Positions 42,987 through 56,889 of a DNA stretch of 64,000 bases are shown here, piece by piece (the first letter of the stretch is position 1; every line of letters starts with the position of its first letter). The position numbers and the translations under genes were made by a program. The stretch comes from JAOUJD01 sp963811265 (GTDB lineage Bacteria; Pseudomonadota; Gammaproteobacteria; Burkholderiales; Burkholderiaceae_F). The stretch is taken from assembly GCA_963811265.1 (NCBI GenBank), contig CAWEQS010000025.1, forward strand, positions 1 through 64,000, given 5' to 3'. Below the pieces are notes generated by a model that saw nothing but the letters and a program-made list of their open reading frames with translations, was not told the origin of the DNA and made no database searches.

Positions 42987-45115
42987 GCATCACCGTTAAG
43001 GGTCTGGCCAGCCGGGTGTCGCGATTCGCCGCGGTCCTCGGTCTTCTTGCGTTCACCGGCACGGCGGCGGCCCAGTCGTCGGGAGAAAACGCCATCGAGC
43101 GCATCGATGCGATCCAGACCACCACCGGCGTGGTGGTCAGCATCGAACTGAAGAATCCGGTGTCGGGCGTGCCGCCGAGCTTCTCGGTCGCGAACCCGGC
43201 GCGCGTGGCGCTCGATCTCCCGCAGACCGTGAACGCGCTGGGCAAGAACCTCGTTGAATTGAACCAGGGCGACGTCCGCTCGGTGAACGTCGTCCAGGCG
43301 GGCGGCCGCTCGCGCGTGGTGGTGAACCTGAAGCGTTCGATGACGCACAACGTCACGGTCGACGGCAAGCGCGTGCTGGTCGCGCTGGGCGGGGCGGCGG
43401 GCGCCAGCTTCGCCGGAGCGCCGGCGCCAGCGGCTGCGACTGCTGCCGGTGCGCCGGTGGCGGCACAGGCAACGGCCGGCCCGAATGCCTTCACCGGAGG
43501 ACGTTCGCTTCGCGGCATCGACTTCCGCCGGGGCGCCGACAACGAAGGCCGCGTGGTCATCGACCTGAGCGACCCCAACACCAACGTCGACATCCGCCAG
43601 CAGGGCAACACGGTCGTCGTCGACTTCATCAACACGACGCTGCCGGACACGCTGAAGCGGCGCCTCGACGTCTCCGACTTCGCCACGCCGGTGTCGCAGA
43701 TCAGCGCGAGCCAGCAGGGCAACAACACGCGCCTCGTCGTCGAGCCGCGCGGGCTTTGGGAGCACAACGCCTACCAGAGCGACACGCGGTTCGTGCTCGA
43801 AGTGCGCCCGGTCAAGGAAGACCCGTCGCGGCTGTTCCAGGGATCCCGCCAGGGCTACCAGGGCGAGCGCCTGTCGCTGAACTTCCAGAACGTCGACGTC
43901 CGCTCGCTGCTGCAGGTGATCGCCGACTTCACGAACCTCAACATCATCACGAGCGACTCCGTGGGCGGCACGATCACGCTGCGGCTCAAGGACGTTCCGT
44001 GGGACCAGGCGCTGGACATCATCCTGCAGTCCAAGGGACTGGACATGCGGAAGAACGGCAACGTGATCCTGGTCGCCCCGCGTGAAGAAATCGCGGCCAA
44101 GGAGAAGCTCGATCTCGAGTCGCGCAACCAGATCGCCGATCTCGAGCCGCTGCGCTCCGAGGCATTCGTCGTCAACTACCAGAAGGCGGAGGACGTGCGT
44201 CGCCTGCTGACCGACGACAAGCAGCGCCTGCTGTCCAAGCGCGGCACGGTGGCGGTCGATCCGCGCACCAACCAGCTGTTCGTTCAGGACACGGCGGCCC
44301 GGCTCGAGGACGTGCGCAGGCTGCTGCAGAAAGTCGACGTCGCGGTCCCGCAAGTGCTGATCGAAGCCCGCATCGTCGAGGCCGACGACAAGTTCAGCCG
44401 CAACCTCGGCGTGCGCCTCGGCTACGGCAAGGCCAACAACGAATCAGTGGTCGGCGGCCAGAACATCTTCGGCACGATCGCAGGAACGCCGGGCAGCGTC
44501 CGGACCGTCCCGAGCAACGTCAATCTGCCGGCGAGCGGCCTGAGCGGCTTCAATCCGGGCATTTTCAACCTGACGCTGTTCAACAGCAGCCTGACGCGCC
44601 TGATCAACCTCGAGCTGACCGCGCTCGAGGCCGACGGCCGCGGCAAGGTGATCTCCAGTCCGCGTGTCGTCACGGCGGACAAGGTCAAGGCGACGATCGA
44701 GCAGGGCACGGAGATTCCGTACCAGCAGGCCACGTCGAGCGGGGCGACGTCCGTTGCGTTCCGCAAGGCCGTCCTGAAACTCGAGGTCACGCCGCAGATC
44801 ACCCCGGAGGGCGCGATCTTCCTCGACGTCAAGGTGAACAAGGACACGCGCGGCCAGGAAACACTCTCGGGTCCGGCGATCGACACGAAGAACGTGCAGA
44901 CGCAGGTTCTGGTCGAGAACGGCGGCACGGTGGTGCTGGGCGGAATCTACGAGCAGCAGGACCGGACCACCGTGACGAAGGTTCCGCTCCTCGGCGACCT
45001 CCCCGTGGTCGGCTACCTCTTCAAGAACACGAGCCAGGTCAACGACCGCACCGAGCTGATCATCTTCATCACGCCGCGCGTGATCTCCGAAAAGATCAAC
45101 GCCGCGATGAAGTAA
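42983..45115 (+). CDS. pilQ: Type IV pilus secretin PilQ
   Basis: PilQ forms the outer-membrane pore for the pilus. The ATG at 42983 gives 710 residues with a signal peptide (cleavage near AAAQ). Two AMIN domains (about 35-130 and 175-280, joined by an Ala-rich linker), an STN domain (about 290-370), a secretin N domain (about 395-470) and the secretin core ending in VPLLGDLPVVGYLFKNT follow. It is the last gene of pilMNOPQ and is closed by a terminator. Confidence 0.97.
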   Translation: MSITVKGLASRVSRFAAVLGLLAFTGTAAAQSSGENAIERIDAIQTTTGVVVSIELKNPVSGVPPSFSVANPARVALDLPQTVNALGKNLVELNQGDVRSVNVVQAGGRSRVVVNLKRSMTHNVTVDGKRVLVALGGAAGASFAGAPAPAAATAAGAPVAAQATAGPNAFTGGRSLRGIDFRRGADNEGRVVIDLSDPNTNVDIRQQGNTVVVDFINTTLPDTLKRRLDVSDFATPVSQISASQQGNNTRLVVEPRGLWEHNAYQSDTRFVLEVRPVKEDPSRLFQGSRQGYQGERLSLNFQNVDVRSLLQVIADFTNLNIITSDSVGGTITLRLKDVPWDQALDIILQSKGLDMRKNGNVILVAPREEIAAKEKLDLESRNQIADLEPLRSEAFVVNYQKAEDVRRLLTDDKQRLLSKRGTVAVDPRTNQLFVQDTAARLEDVRRLLQKVDVAVPQVLIEARIVEADDKFSRNLGVRLGYGKANNESVVGGQNIFGTIAGTPGSVRTVPSNVNLPASGLSGFNPGIFNLTLFNSSLTRLINLELTALEADGRGKVISSPRVVTADKVKATIEQGTEIPYQQATSSGATSVAFRKAVLKLEVTPQITPEGAIFLDVKVNKDTRGQETLSGPAIDTKNVQTQVLVENGGTVVLGGIYEQQDRTTVTKVPLLGDLPVVGYLFKNTSQVNDRTELIIFITPRVISEKINAAMK

Positions 45116-45133
45116 GGCTGGACGCTCCGACGA

Positions 45134-45161
45134 GGGCCGCCCGCGAGGCGGCCCTTTTTTT
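45134..45161 (+). terminator. Rho-independent terminator after pilQ
   Basis: GGGCCGCC and GGCGGCCC pair around CGCGA, followed by seven Ts. It lies 30 bp before aroK, so aroKB would need their own promoter or read-through. Confidence 0.9.
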
Positions 45162-45191
45162 CGCCGTTCACATTCACGTACGCTTCGCGCG

Positions 45192-45734
45192 ATGAACGAG
45201 TCACCTCGCTCCGTGTTCCTGGTCGGCATGATGGGTGCCGGCAAGACGACCGTGGGGCGCCTCCTGGCGCATGCGCTCGGCTTCGAGTTCATCGACGCCG
45301 ACCGTGAACTCGAAGCGCGCAGCGGAGTGCTGATCGCGACGATCTTCTCGGTCGAAGGTGAAGAGGGCTTCCGCAGGCGCGAGTCCGCGCTGCTCGACGA
45401 ATTGACGCAGCGTCCGGGCATCGTCCTGGCGACGGGCGGAGGCGCCGTGCTGAACGCCGACACGCGCAGACGGCTGAAGGAGCGCGGGCTGGTGGTGTAC
45501 CTGCGCGCGACCGGCGAGGAGATCCACCGGCGCACGCGCAACGACCGGTCGCGGCCCCTGCTGCAGACGGCCGATCCGCGCTCGCGGATCGACGAACTGC
45601 TCGCGCAGCGCCAGCCGCTCTACGAAGAGACGGCCCACCTGACGTTCCAGTCCGCCTCGGCGAACCCGAAGCGCCTCGTCCGCCGACTCCTGGAGGAGCC
45701 TGCGGTCCGTCGGCTCTCGCAGGTCGCACCGTAG
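45192..45734 (+). CDS. aroK: Shikimate kinase
   Basis: AroK phosphorylates shikimate in chorismate synthesis. It has 180 residues. Walker A is GMMGAGKTT (12-20), shikimate contacts include D35/D37 in IDADRE, and TGGGAVL and RPLL (lid) are present. It is coupled to aroB nine bases downstream. Confidence 0.96.
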   Translation: MNESPRSVFLVGMMGAGKTTVGRLLAHALGFEFIDADRELEARSGVLIATIFSVEGEEGFRRRESALLDELTQRPGIVLATGGGAVLNADTRRRLKERGLVVYLRATGEEIHRRTRNDRSRPLLQTADPRSRIDELLAQRQPLYEETAHLTFQSASANPKRLVRRLLEEPAVRRLSQVAP

Positions 45735-45743
45735 AATCGCGCG

Positions 45744-46823
45744 ATGCGCAGCATCACCGTGGCCGTGGCAGGCGGGACGTATTCCATCCACATCGGCGGA
45801 GGCCTGCTCGGCCGCCTCGCCGAGTACGTGGCGCCGCTCGCGCCGACGTCCATCGTCGTGGTGACGAACGACGTCGTGGCGCCGCTGCATGGCGACAAGG
45901 CGCTCGCCGCGTTGCGTGACGTGGCGAGAACGACTCTGCTCAGCCTGCCCGACGGCGAGAGCACCAAGCGCTGGGACAGCGTCGCCCGCATCCTCGATGC
46001 CCTCGTGGCGCACGGCGCCGACCGCAGGAGCCTGGTCGTCGCGCTCGGTGGCGGAGTGATCGGGGACCTCGCGGGCTTCGCGGCCTCGATCTACATGCGG
46101 GGCATCCGCGTCGTCCAGGTGCCGACGACGCTGCTGGCGCAGGTCGACTCATCGGTCGGCGGCAAGACCGGCATCAACCATCCGAGCGGCAAGAACCTGA
46201 TCGGCACCTTCCACCAGCCGAGTGTCGTCGTGTCGGACACCGATGTGCTGCAGACGCTGCCTTCGCGCGAACTCGCCGCCGGCCTGGCGGAGATCATCAA
46301 GCACGGACTGCTCGCCGACGCCAGGTACTTCGAGGAAGTGGTCGCGGACCTGCCGGCCCTGCGCGAACGCGAGGCGGCGGCGCTTGCGCGCGCCATCGGC
46401 CGGTCCTGCGAGATCAAGGCCGGCGTGGTGGGCCGCGACGAGCGCGAGTCGGGGGAGCGCGCGTTGCTGAATCTCGGGCACACGTTCGGGCACGCGATCG
46501 AGGCGCTGACCGGCTATGCGCAGTGGCTTCACGGCGAGGCGGTCGGGTGCGGGATGGTGCTGGCGGCCGACATGTCGAAGCGCCTCGGCCTGATCTCGGA
46601 GCGCGACGTCAGGACAGTGCAGCACGCCGTCGCGCTCGCCGGGCTGCCGCCGCGGATCGAGGGACTCCGCGCCGACGACGCGCTGCGGAGCATGCGCGGC
46701 GACAAGAAGGCGGAAGCCGGGGCCGTTCGCTACATCGTGCTGGAGGCAATCGGCCGCGCCGCGCAGCGGGCGGTCCCCGACCAGGTCGTTCGCGACACGT
46801 TGCTCGCCGGGGGATTCCGTTAG
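45744..46823 (+). CDS. aroB: 3-dehydroquinate synthase
   Basis: AroB makes 3-dehydroquinate from DAHP with NAD+ and Zn2+. It has 359 residues. GGGVIGDLAGFAASIYMRG, VDSSVGGKTGINHP and LNLGHTFGHAIE carry the NAD and metal contacts. Its stop overlaps the dgt GTG (TAGTG). Confidence 0.97.
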   Translation: MRSITVAVAGGTYSIHIGGGLLGRLAEYVAPLAPTSIVVVTNDVVAPLHGDKALAALRDVARTTLLSLPDGESTKRWDSVARILDALVAHGADRRSLVVALGGGVIGDLAGFAASIYMRGIRVVQVPTTLLAQVDSSVGGKTGINHPSGKNLIGTFHQPSVVVSDTDVLQTLPSRELAAGLAEIIKHGLLADARYFEEVVADLPALREREAAALARAIGRSCEIKAGVVGRDERESGERALLNLGHTFGHAIEALTGYAQWLHGEAVGCGMVLAADMSKRLGLISERDVRTVQHAVALAGLPPRIEGLRADDALRSMRGDKKAEAGAVRYIVLEAIGRAAQRAVPDQVVRDTLLAGGFR

Positions 46824-47950
46824 TGGACGGCAGCGGTCTCGCGCCTTATGCCGCGCGCCCGGAACTGTCGCGCGGCCGGCGCTACGCCGAGCCGGACGCG
46901 CCCGGGCGGTCGGCGTTCCAGCGGGACCGCGATCGCGTGATCCATTGCAGCGCGTTCCGCCGGCTCGAGTACAAGACCCAGGTCTTCGTCAATCACGAAG
47001 GCGATCTCTTCCGCACGCGCCTGACGCATTCGCTCGAGGTCGCGCAGATCGGTCGCGCGATCGCCCGGCAGCTCGGCGTCAACGAAGACCTCGTCGAGGC
47101 GATCTCCCTGGCGCACGACCTCGGGCACACGCCGTTCGGACACGCCGGGCAGGACGCGTTGCACGAGTGCATGAAGGAGCACGGCGGATTCGAGCACAAC
47201 CTGCAGTCGCTCCGCGTGGTCGACGAGCTCGAGGAGCGCTATGGCGGCTTCAACGGCCTCAATCTCGCGTTCGAGACGCGCGAAGGCATCCTGAAGCATT
47301 GCTCGATCGAGAACGCCCGCAAGCTGGGTGACGTCGGCGAGCGCTTCCTGCACAAGCGCCAGCCAAGTCTCGAGGCCCAGATCGCCAATCTCGCCGACGA
47401 GATCGCCTACAACAACCACGACATCGACGACGGGCTGCGCTCCGGCCTGCTGCAGCTGCCCCAGCTGGAGGACGTACCGCTGTTCGCGCGCCACGCGCGC
47501 GACGTGCGAGCGGAGTTTCCGGAGATCGGCGAGCGCCGCATGGTGAACGAAACAGTCCGCCGGATGATCAACGCGCTGATCGTGGACCTCGCGACGGAGA
47601 CCGCCCGACGGATCAAGGCGGCCCGGCCAGCGAGCATCGACGACGTGCGCCAGGCGGGGCCGCTGGCGGCGTTCTCGGCCGACGTGAGGAAGGAAGCCGA
47701 CGCCCTGAAGTCCTTCCTGCTGCACAACCTGTACCGCCACTACCGCGTCATGCGCATGACGACGAAGGCGCGGCGGGTGGTGACCGAGCTGTTCCGCGCG
47801 TTCCTCGACGAGCCGCGGCTGCTTCCCATCGATCACCAGGCCCGCGCCGCCGAGGACAAGGCGCGGGCGATCGCCGACTACGTCGCCGGCATGACCGATC
47901 GCTACGCCATGAAGGAGCACCAGCGGCTCTTCGCCATCGACGAAGGCTGA
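46823..47950 (+). CDS. dgt: dGTPase-like dNTP triphosphohydrolase (HD domain)
   Basis: This enzyme hydrolyses dNTPs to the nucleoside and triphosphate. The GTG overlapping the aroB stop gives 375 residues. RDRVIHCSAFRRLEYKTQVF, TRLTHSLEVAQIGR and the HD metal motif HDLGHTPFGH are present, with a second metal ligand in YNNHDIDDG. A 10-bp palindrome starts ten bases after its stop. Confidence 0.93.
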   Translation: MDGSGLAPYAARPELSRGRRYAEPDAPGRSAFQRDRDRVIHCSAFRRLEYKTQVFVNHEGDLFRTRLTHSLEVAQIGRAIARQLGVNEDLVEAISLAHDLGHTPFGHAGQDALHECMKEHGGFEHNLQSLRVVDELEERYGGFNGLNLAFETREGILKHCSIENARKLGDVGERFLHKRQPSLEAQIANLADEIAYNNHDIDDGLRSGLLQLPQLEDVPLFARHARDVRAEFPEIGERRMVNETVRRMINALIVDLATETARRIKAARPASIDDVRQAGPLAAFSADVRKEADALKSFLLHNLYRHYRVMRMTTKARRVVTELFRAFLDEPRLLPIDHQARAAEDKARAIADYVAGMTDRYAMKEHQRLFAIDEG

Positions 47951-47959
47951 CGAGTGCAG

Positions 47960-47980
47960 AATCGGGGTCAGACCCCGATT
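47960..47980. repeat. REP-like palindrome, 5' of the transposase
   Basis: The arms AATCGGGGTC and GACCCCGATT are separated by a single A. The element lies between dgt and the transposase start codon and is matched by a copy downstream. It could also form a hairpin in the dgt transcript. Confidence 0.85.
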
Positions 47981-47991
47981 TCGGAGCGGAT

Positions 47992-48693
47992 GTGGCTCGG
48001 CTTCCCCGGTTGACGATCCCGGGCTTCCCTCACCACGCGATCCAGCGCGGCAACGACCGCCGCGCAATCTTCGTCGACGACGTGGACCGCGAGCGCTACC
48101 TGTCGGTGCTGCGCGAGATCGCCGCGCAGGTCGGGCTGGCCGTCCATGCCTATGTGCTGATGCCGAACCACGTTCACCTGCTCGTCACGCCACAGGCGGC
48201 GGGAGACGTGGGGCGAGTCGTCCAGTCCCTTGGCCGACGTTACGTCCGCTGGTTCAACGACCGGCACGGGAGGACCGGCGCCTTGTTCGAGGGCCGGTAC
48301 CGGTCGACCGTCGTCGACGCGGACCGCTACCTCCTGGCGTGCATGCGCTACATCGAACTGAACCCGGTCCGCGCCGGGCTCGTGCAGGGACCGGCGGAGT
48401 TCAGGTGGTCCAGCCATGCTCACCACGTGGGCCGGGCAGTCGACCCCCTGATCAGCGACCACGCGGTCTATTGGGCGCTGGGCAACACGCCGTTCGAACG
48501 CCAGGCCGCCTATCGACGCCTGTTCGAGCACGCGCCCTCGAGCGACGAACTCGCGACGATTCGCCGGGCCACCCATGGAGGCTGGCTCCTCGGTGCCACC
48601 GACGCGGTGGCCAGGTTGACGCCGAGCCGACGTCCGGTGGCCCGCAAGGCAGGGCGGCCGCGCCTCCCAAGCCATGACTCTGTCCCCGATTAA
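47992..48693 (+). CDS. REP-associated tyrosine transposase (Y1/IS200-like domain)
   Basis: RAYT proteins are single-domain relatives of IS200/IS605 transposases that act on REP hairpins. It has 233 residues from a GTG start. The HUH motif is in MPNHVHLLV (H60, H62). The helix RYIELNPVRAGLV and the region YRSTVVDADRYLLACM carry candidate catalytic tyrosines (Y113, Y120). Its last codons (DSVPD) and stop lie in a degenerate copy of the repeat (GTCCCCGATTAATT). It sits between dgt and gltB, and both neighbours are intact at the junctions, so it was inserted without damage. It looks functional. Confidence 0.92.
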   Translation: MARLPRLTIPGFPHHAIQRGNDRRAIFVDDVDRERYLSVLREIAAQVGLAVHAYVLMPNHVHLLVTPQAAGDVGRVVQSLGRRYVRWFNDRHGRTGALFEGRYRSTVVDADRYLLACMRYIELNPVRAGLVQGPAEFRWSSHAHHVGRAVDPLISDHAVYWALGNTPFERQAAYRRLFEHAPSSDELATIRRATHGGWLLGATDAVARLTPSRRPVARKAGRPRLPSHDSVPD

Positions 48694-48718
48694 TTAGACC
48701 CTGCTGCGTACCGTGCCG

Positions 48719-48743
48719 AAAATCGGGGTCAGACCCCGATTTT
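48719..48743. repeat. REP-like palindrome, 3' of the transposase
   Basis: AAAATCGGGGTC and GACCCCGATTTT pair over 12 bp around a single A; the inner 21 bases equal the upstream copy. The T-rich 3' end would also make it a good terminator for the transposase transcript, just before the gltB promoter. A further degenerate half-copy is at 48681-48697. Confidence 0.85.
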
Positions 48744-48748
48744 TCTTC

Positions 48749-48777
48749 TTGCCCGGGTTGGTGCGGCGCAGTAAAGT
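48749..48777 (+). promoter_or_regulatory. Promoter of gltB
   Basis: TTGCCC (48749-48754) and TAAAGT (48772-48777) have the ideal 17-bp spacing, 49 bp before the gltB ATG. A hairpin (48788-48806, CCCTCGC with GCGAGGG around CTTGC) begins about four bases after the expected transcription start. Confidence 0.65.
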
Positions 48778-48825
48778 GATCAGTTCCCCCTCGCCTTGCG
48801 CGAGGGTGTCCTGACTGGAGCCGAG

Positions 48826-53518
<4,693 letters not shown>

Positions 53519-53536
53519 TGAGCCCGGGCCGGACCG

Positions 53537-53953
53537 ATGCGCGCTCCGCAAGCGCTGTGGCCGCGGCGGCTCCAGTGGCTGCCCGGACTGCTGCTGAGCG
53601 CGCCGCTCGCGCTGCTGCTGTGGTCGCTGCGCGGGGCGGGCGAGGACGTGCGGACGAGCGTCGCCGTGGTGGCGGTGCTGCTGGCGTTGCCCTGGGTGAT
53701 ACCGGCGATGGTGCTGGTCGCGGCGCTGTCGGTGCCCGTCTACATGTGGCTGCACACCAAGGGCCCGGTGCCGCCGGTGCTCGCGTGGCTCGGCGGCACC
53801 GTGCTGGTCGCCGCGGTGATCGGTGCGCACATCAACGCCGCGCTGGGCTGGATGTGGATGCATCGAGGCAAGGCGGTGCCGGAGCCGGGCATCGGCGATT
53901 TCCTGAAGCGCCGCTCGCCCGGCGCACGACAACGAACTGACGACGCGGGATAG
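53537..53953 (+). CDS. Small integral membrane protein of unknown function between gltB and gltD
   Basis: I do not recognise this 138-residue protein. It has three or four hydrophobic segments (about 15-30, 40-68, 82-105), a His/Trp-containing end (GWMWMHRGK) and a charged C-terminal tail. It lies 18 bp after gltB and two bases before gltD, so it would be cotranscribed with both. No clear ribosome-binding site is visible before its ATG. The hydrophobic pattern and tight fit support a real gene. Confidence 0.6.
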   Translation: MRAPQALWPRRLQWLPGLLLSAPLALLLWSLRGAGEDVRTSVAVVAVLLALPWVIPAMVLVAALSVPVYMWLHTKGPVPPVLAWLGGTVLVAAVIGAHINAALGWMWMHRGKAVPEPGIGDFLKRRSPGARQRTDDAG

Positions 53954-53955
53954 CG

Positions 53956-55457
53956 ATGGGAAAGATCACGGGGTTCATGGAGTACCAGCGCCTCGAGGAG
54001 GCCGCCGAGGCGCCGCAGTCGCGCATGAAGCACTGGCGCGAGTTCGTCGCGCACCTCTCCGACGAAGAGGGCAAGGTCCAGGCGGCGCGCTGCATGGACT
54101 GCGGCATTCCCTTCTGCAACAACGGCTGCCCGGTCAACAACATCATTCCGGACTTCAACGACCTCGTGTATCGCCAGGACTGGAGGGCCGCGCTCGACGT
54201 CCTGCACAGCACGAACAACTTCCCCGAGTTCACCGGCCGCGTCTGCCCGGCGCCCTGCGAAGCCGCGTGCACGCTGAACATCGAGGACGTGCCGGTGGGC
54301 ATCAAGTCGATCGAGCACAAGATCATCGACAAGGGCTGGGAAGAAGGCTGGGTCGTGCCGCAGCCGCCGAAGGTGAAGACCGGCAGGAAGGTCGCGGTCG
54401 TCGGCAGCGGGCCGGCAGGCCTCGCCGCCGCGCAGCAGCTGGCGCGCGCCGGGCACGACGTCACGGTGTTCGAGAAGAACGACCGCGTCGGCGGCCTGCT
54501 GCGCTACGGCATTCCCGACTTCAAGATGGAGAAGTCGCACATCGACCGCCGGGTCGGGCAGATGCAGGCCGAAGGCGTGACCTTCCGCACCGGCGTGCTG
54601 GTGGGCAGGTCGAAGGTCGACGGCGGCGTCACCAACTGGTCGAAGCAGGCGATCGATCCTCGGCCAGTTGCTGAAGGAGTTCGACGCGGTCGTGCTGTCC
54701 GGCGGTGCCGAGCAGCCGCGCGATCTCCCGGTGCCCGGCCGCGAACTGAAGGGCGTGCACTTCGCGATGGAGTTCCTGCCGCAGCAGAACAAGGTCGTGG
54801 CCGGCGACAAGGTCAGGGACCAGATCCTCGCGACCGGCAAGAACGTCGTCGTGATCGGCGGCGGCGACACCGGCTCCGACTGCGTCGGCACGTCGAACCG
54901 CCATGGCGCCAGGTCGGTCACGCAGTTCGAGCTGCTGCCGCAGCCGCCGGCGAAGGAGAACAAGGAAATGACGTGGCCGTACTGGCCGGTCAAGCTGCGC
55001 ACTTCGAGCTCGCACGAGGAGGGCGTGACGCGCGACTGGTCGGTCACGACCAAGCGCTTCGAGGGCGATGGCAAGGGCAACGTCCGCGCGCTCGTCGCCG
55101 CGCGCGTCGAGTGGCAGAAGGACCCGGCCACCGGGGCGCAGAAGATGGTCGAGGTGCCGGGCTCCGAGTTCGAGATTCCCGCGGACCTCGTCCTGTTCGC
55201 GATGGGATTCGTGGCGCCGGTGGCCTCGGTGCTCGAGTCGTTCGGCGTCGAGAAGGACGCGCGCGGCAACGCGCGCGCCGCGACCGAGGAATCGAAGAAC
55301 GGACCGCGGCCCTACGCGACCAACGTCGACAAGGTCTTCGCGGCCGGCGACATGCGGCGCGGGCCAGAGCCTCGTGGTGTGGGCAATCAGGGAAGGGCGC
55401 CAGTGTGCCCGCGCGGTCGACGAGTTCCTGATGGGATCGAGCAGCCTGCCCCGCTGA
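53956..55457 (+). CDS. gltD: Glutamate synthase small subunit (two one-base frameshifts)
   Basis: GltD passes electrons from NADPH through FAD and iron-sulfur clusters to GltB. N-terminal cluster cysteines are in CMDCGIPFCNNGCP and CPAPCEAAC. The FAD site is VVGSGPAGLAAAQ and the NADPH site IGGGDTGSDCVGT. The frame breaks near 54660 (DPGQLLKEFDAVVLSGG resumes in frame +1) and again near 55361, where one extra G in GGGCC separates AAGDMRRG from QSLVVWAIREGRQCARAVD. Deleting both bases gives 499 residues. Two insertions in one intact enzyme suggest sequence error. Confidence 0.92.
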
Positions 55458-55464
55458 GGCCGGC

Positions 55465-55938
55465 GTGCCACGCATCTTCCACAAGCCGCTGATCGTCGGC
55501 CCGGAGTCGATCGACGCGGTCGGCCACGCCAACAACCGCGAGTACCTGCGCTGGATGGAGGACATCGCGGTCGAGCACTCGGCCGCCCAGGGTTGGCCGA
55601 TGGAGCGCTACTTCCAGGGCGGCAATGCGTGGGTCGCATCGACTCACTTCCTCGAATACCTGAGGCCGGCGTTTGCGGGCGACGCGCTCGACGTCTACAC
55701 CTGGATCGCGACCTGGGACCGGCGCACTTCCGTGCGTCGCTATGCCGTGATGCGCCAGCGCAAGGTCCTCGCGCGCGGGGAAACCTGCTGGACCTTCGTC
55801 GAGCTCGCGACCGGTCGTGCGTGCGACCTGCCCGAGAGCGTGACCGCGGCCTTCGTCGTCGTCCCGGACGTCGACGATGAACTGAGGGCGCTGGGCCTCG
55901 CGCGCCGGGAACGCCGCGCGGCGCCGACCGGGCGGTAA
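55465..55938 (+). CDS. Acyl-CoA thioesterase-like hotdog-fold protein
   Basis: The 157-residue product begins at a GTG after GAGG, seven bases after gltD. The segment GHANNREYLRWMEDIAVEHS matches the 4-hydroxybenzoyl-CoA thioesterase/YbgC family, in which Asp, Tyr or His residues of this helix region are catalytic; the usual Asp is Asn here. It may hydrolyse an acyl-CoA. The substrate cannot be told from sequence. Confidence 0.7.
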   Translation: MPRIFHKPLIVGPESIDAVGHANNREYLRWMEDIAVEHSAAQGWPMERYFQGGNAWVASTHFLEYLRPAFAGDALDVYTWIATWDRRTSVRRYAVMRQRKVLARGETCWTFVELATGRACDLPESVTAAFVVVPDVDDELRALGLARRERRAAPTGR

Positions 55939-56085
55939 GGGCTGGCCACAACGCGAGTGAACGCTAGGCCGGACGCGCTGAGCGGCGCCGGTCCGCCGTG
56001 AGACAATGGCGCCCCTCTGCGGGCCTCCCCCCGGCCGGCGGCGCTGCATCCCCACTTCCAGCGGATGCGGCGGCCTCGCTCGACA

Positions 56086-56889
56086 ATGAAGAACGACAAC
56101 CTCGTCCAGATCGACCGCGTGACGTTCGGCTATGACCAGCGGGTCATCCTGTCGGACATCACGATGACCTTCCCGCGCGGCAAGGTCATCGCGATCATGG
56201 GCGGATCGGGGTGCGGAAAGACCACGCTGCTCCGCCTGATCGGCGGCACGCTGACGCCCCAGCGGGGAACGGTTTCGTTCGACGGCTCGCCGGTGAACCC
56301 GCGCGATCGCGAGTCGTTGTACGCGCTGCGGCGCCGGGTCGGCATGCTGTTCCAGTTCGGCGCGCTGTTCACCGACATGACCGTGTTCGACAACGTCGCG
56401 TTTCCGCTGCGCGAACACACGACGCTGCCGGAGCCGATGATCCGCGACCTCGTGCTGATGAAGCTGAACGCGGTGGGATTGCGCGGCGCGGCGCAGCTGA
56501 AGCCGGCGGACCTGTCCGGCGGGATGGCGCGGCGCGTCGCCCTGGCGCGCGCGATCGCGCTCGACCCCGAACTGATCATGTACGACGAGCCGTTCGCCGG
56601 GCTCGATCCGATCTCGCTCGGCGTCGCGGCCAACCTCATTCGCCGGCTGAACGACGCGACCGGCGCGACGTCGCTGGTCGTGTCGCACGACGTGAAGGAG
56701 TGCTTCCTGATCAGCGACTACGTCTACGTGATCTCGTCGGGCCGAATCGTCGGCCACGGCACGCCCGCGGAGGTGCAGGCGTCGGACGATCCGGAGGTCC
56801 GCCAGTTCATCGGCGGGGAACCGGACGGGCCCGTCAAGTTCCATTACCCCGCCGGCGCGTACGGCGCCGACCTGGGGCTGCGGCCGTGA
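56086..56889 (+). CDS. mlaF: Phospholipid-transport ABC ATPase MlaF
   Basis: MlaF is the ATPase of the Mla system, which moves phospholipids between the membranes. From the ATG at 56086 it has 267 residues. Walker A is GGSGCGKTT (39-47), the signature LSGGMARRVALARAIAL and Walker B LIMYDEPFAGLDP. FQFGALFTDMTVFDNVAFPL is specific to the family. An ATG seven codons upstream (56065) is also possible; neither has a clear ribosome-binding site. The 147-bp gap before it has a possible -10 GACAAT near 56002. Confidence 0.95.
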   Translation: MKNDNLVQIDRVTFGYDQRVILSDITMTFPRGKVIAIMGGSGCGKTTLLRLIGGTLTPQRGTVSFDGSPVNPRDRESLYALRRRVGMLFQFGALFTDMTVFDNVAFPLREHTTLPEPMIRDLVLMKLNAVGLRGAAQLKPADLSGGMARRVALARAIALDPELIMYDEPFAGLDPISLGVAANLIRRLNDATGATSLVVSHDVKECFLISDYVYVISSGRIVGHGTPAEVQASDDPEVRQFIGGEPDGPVKFHYPAGAYGADLGLRP

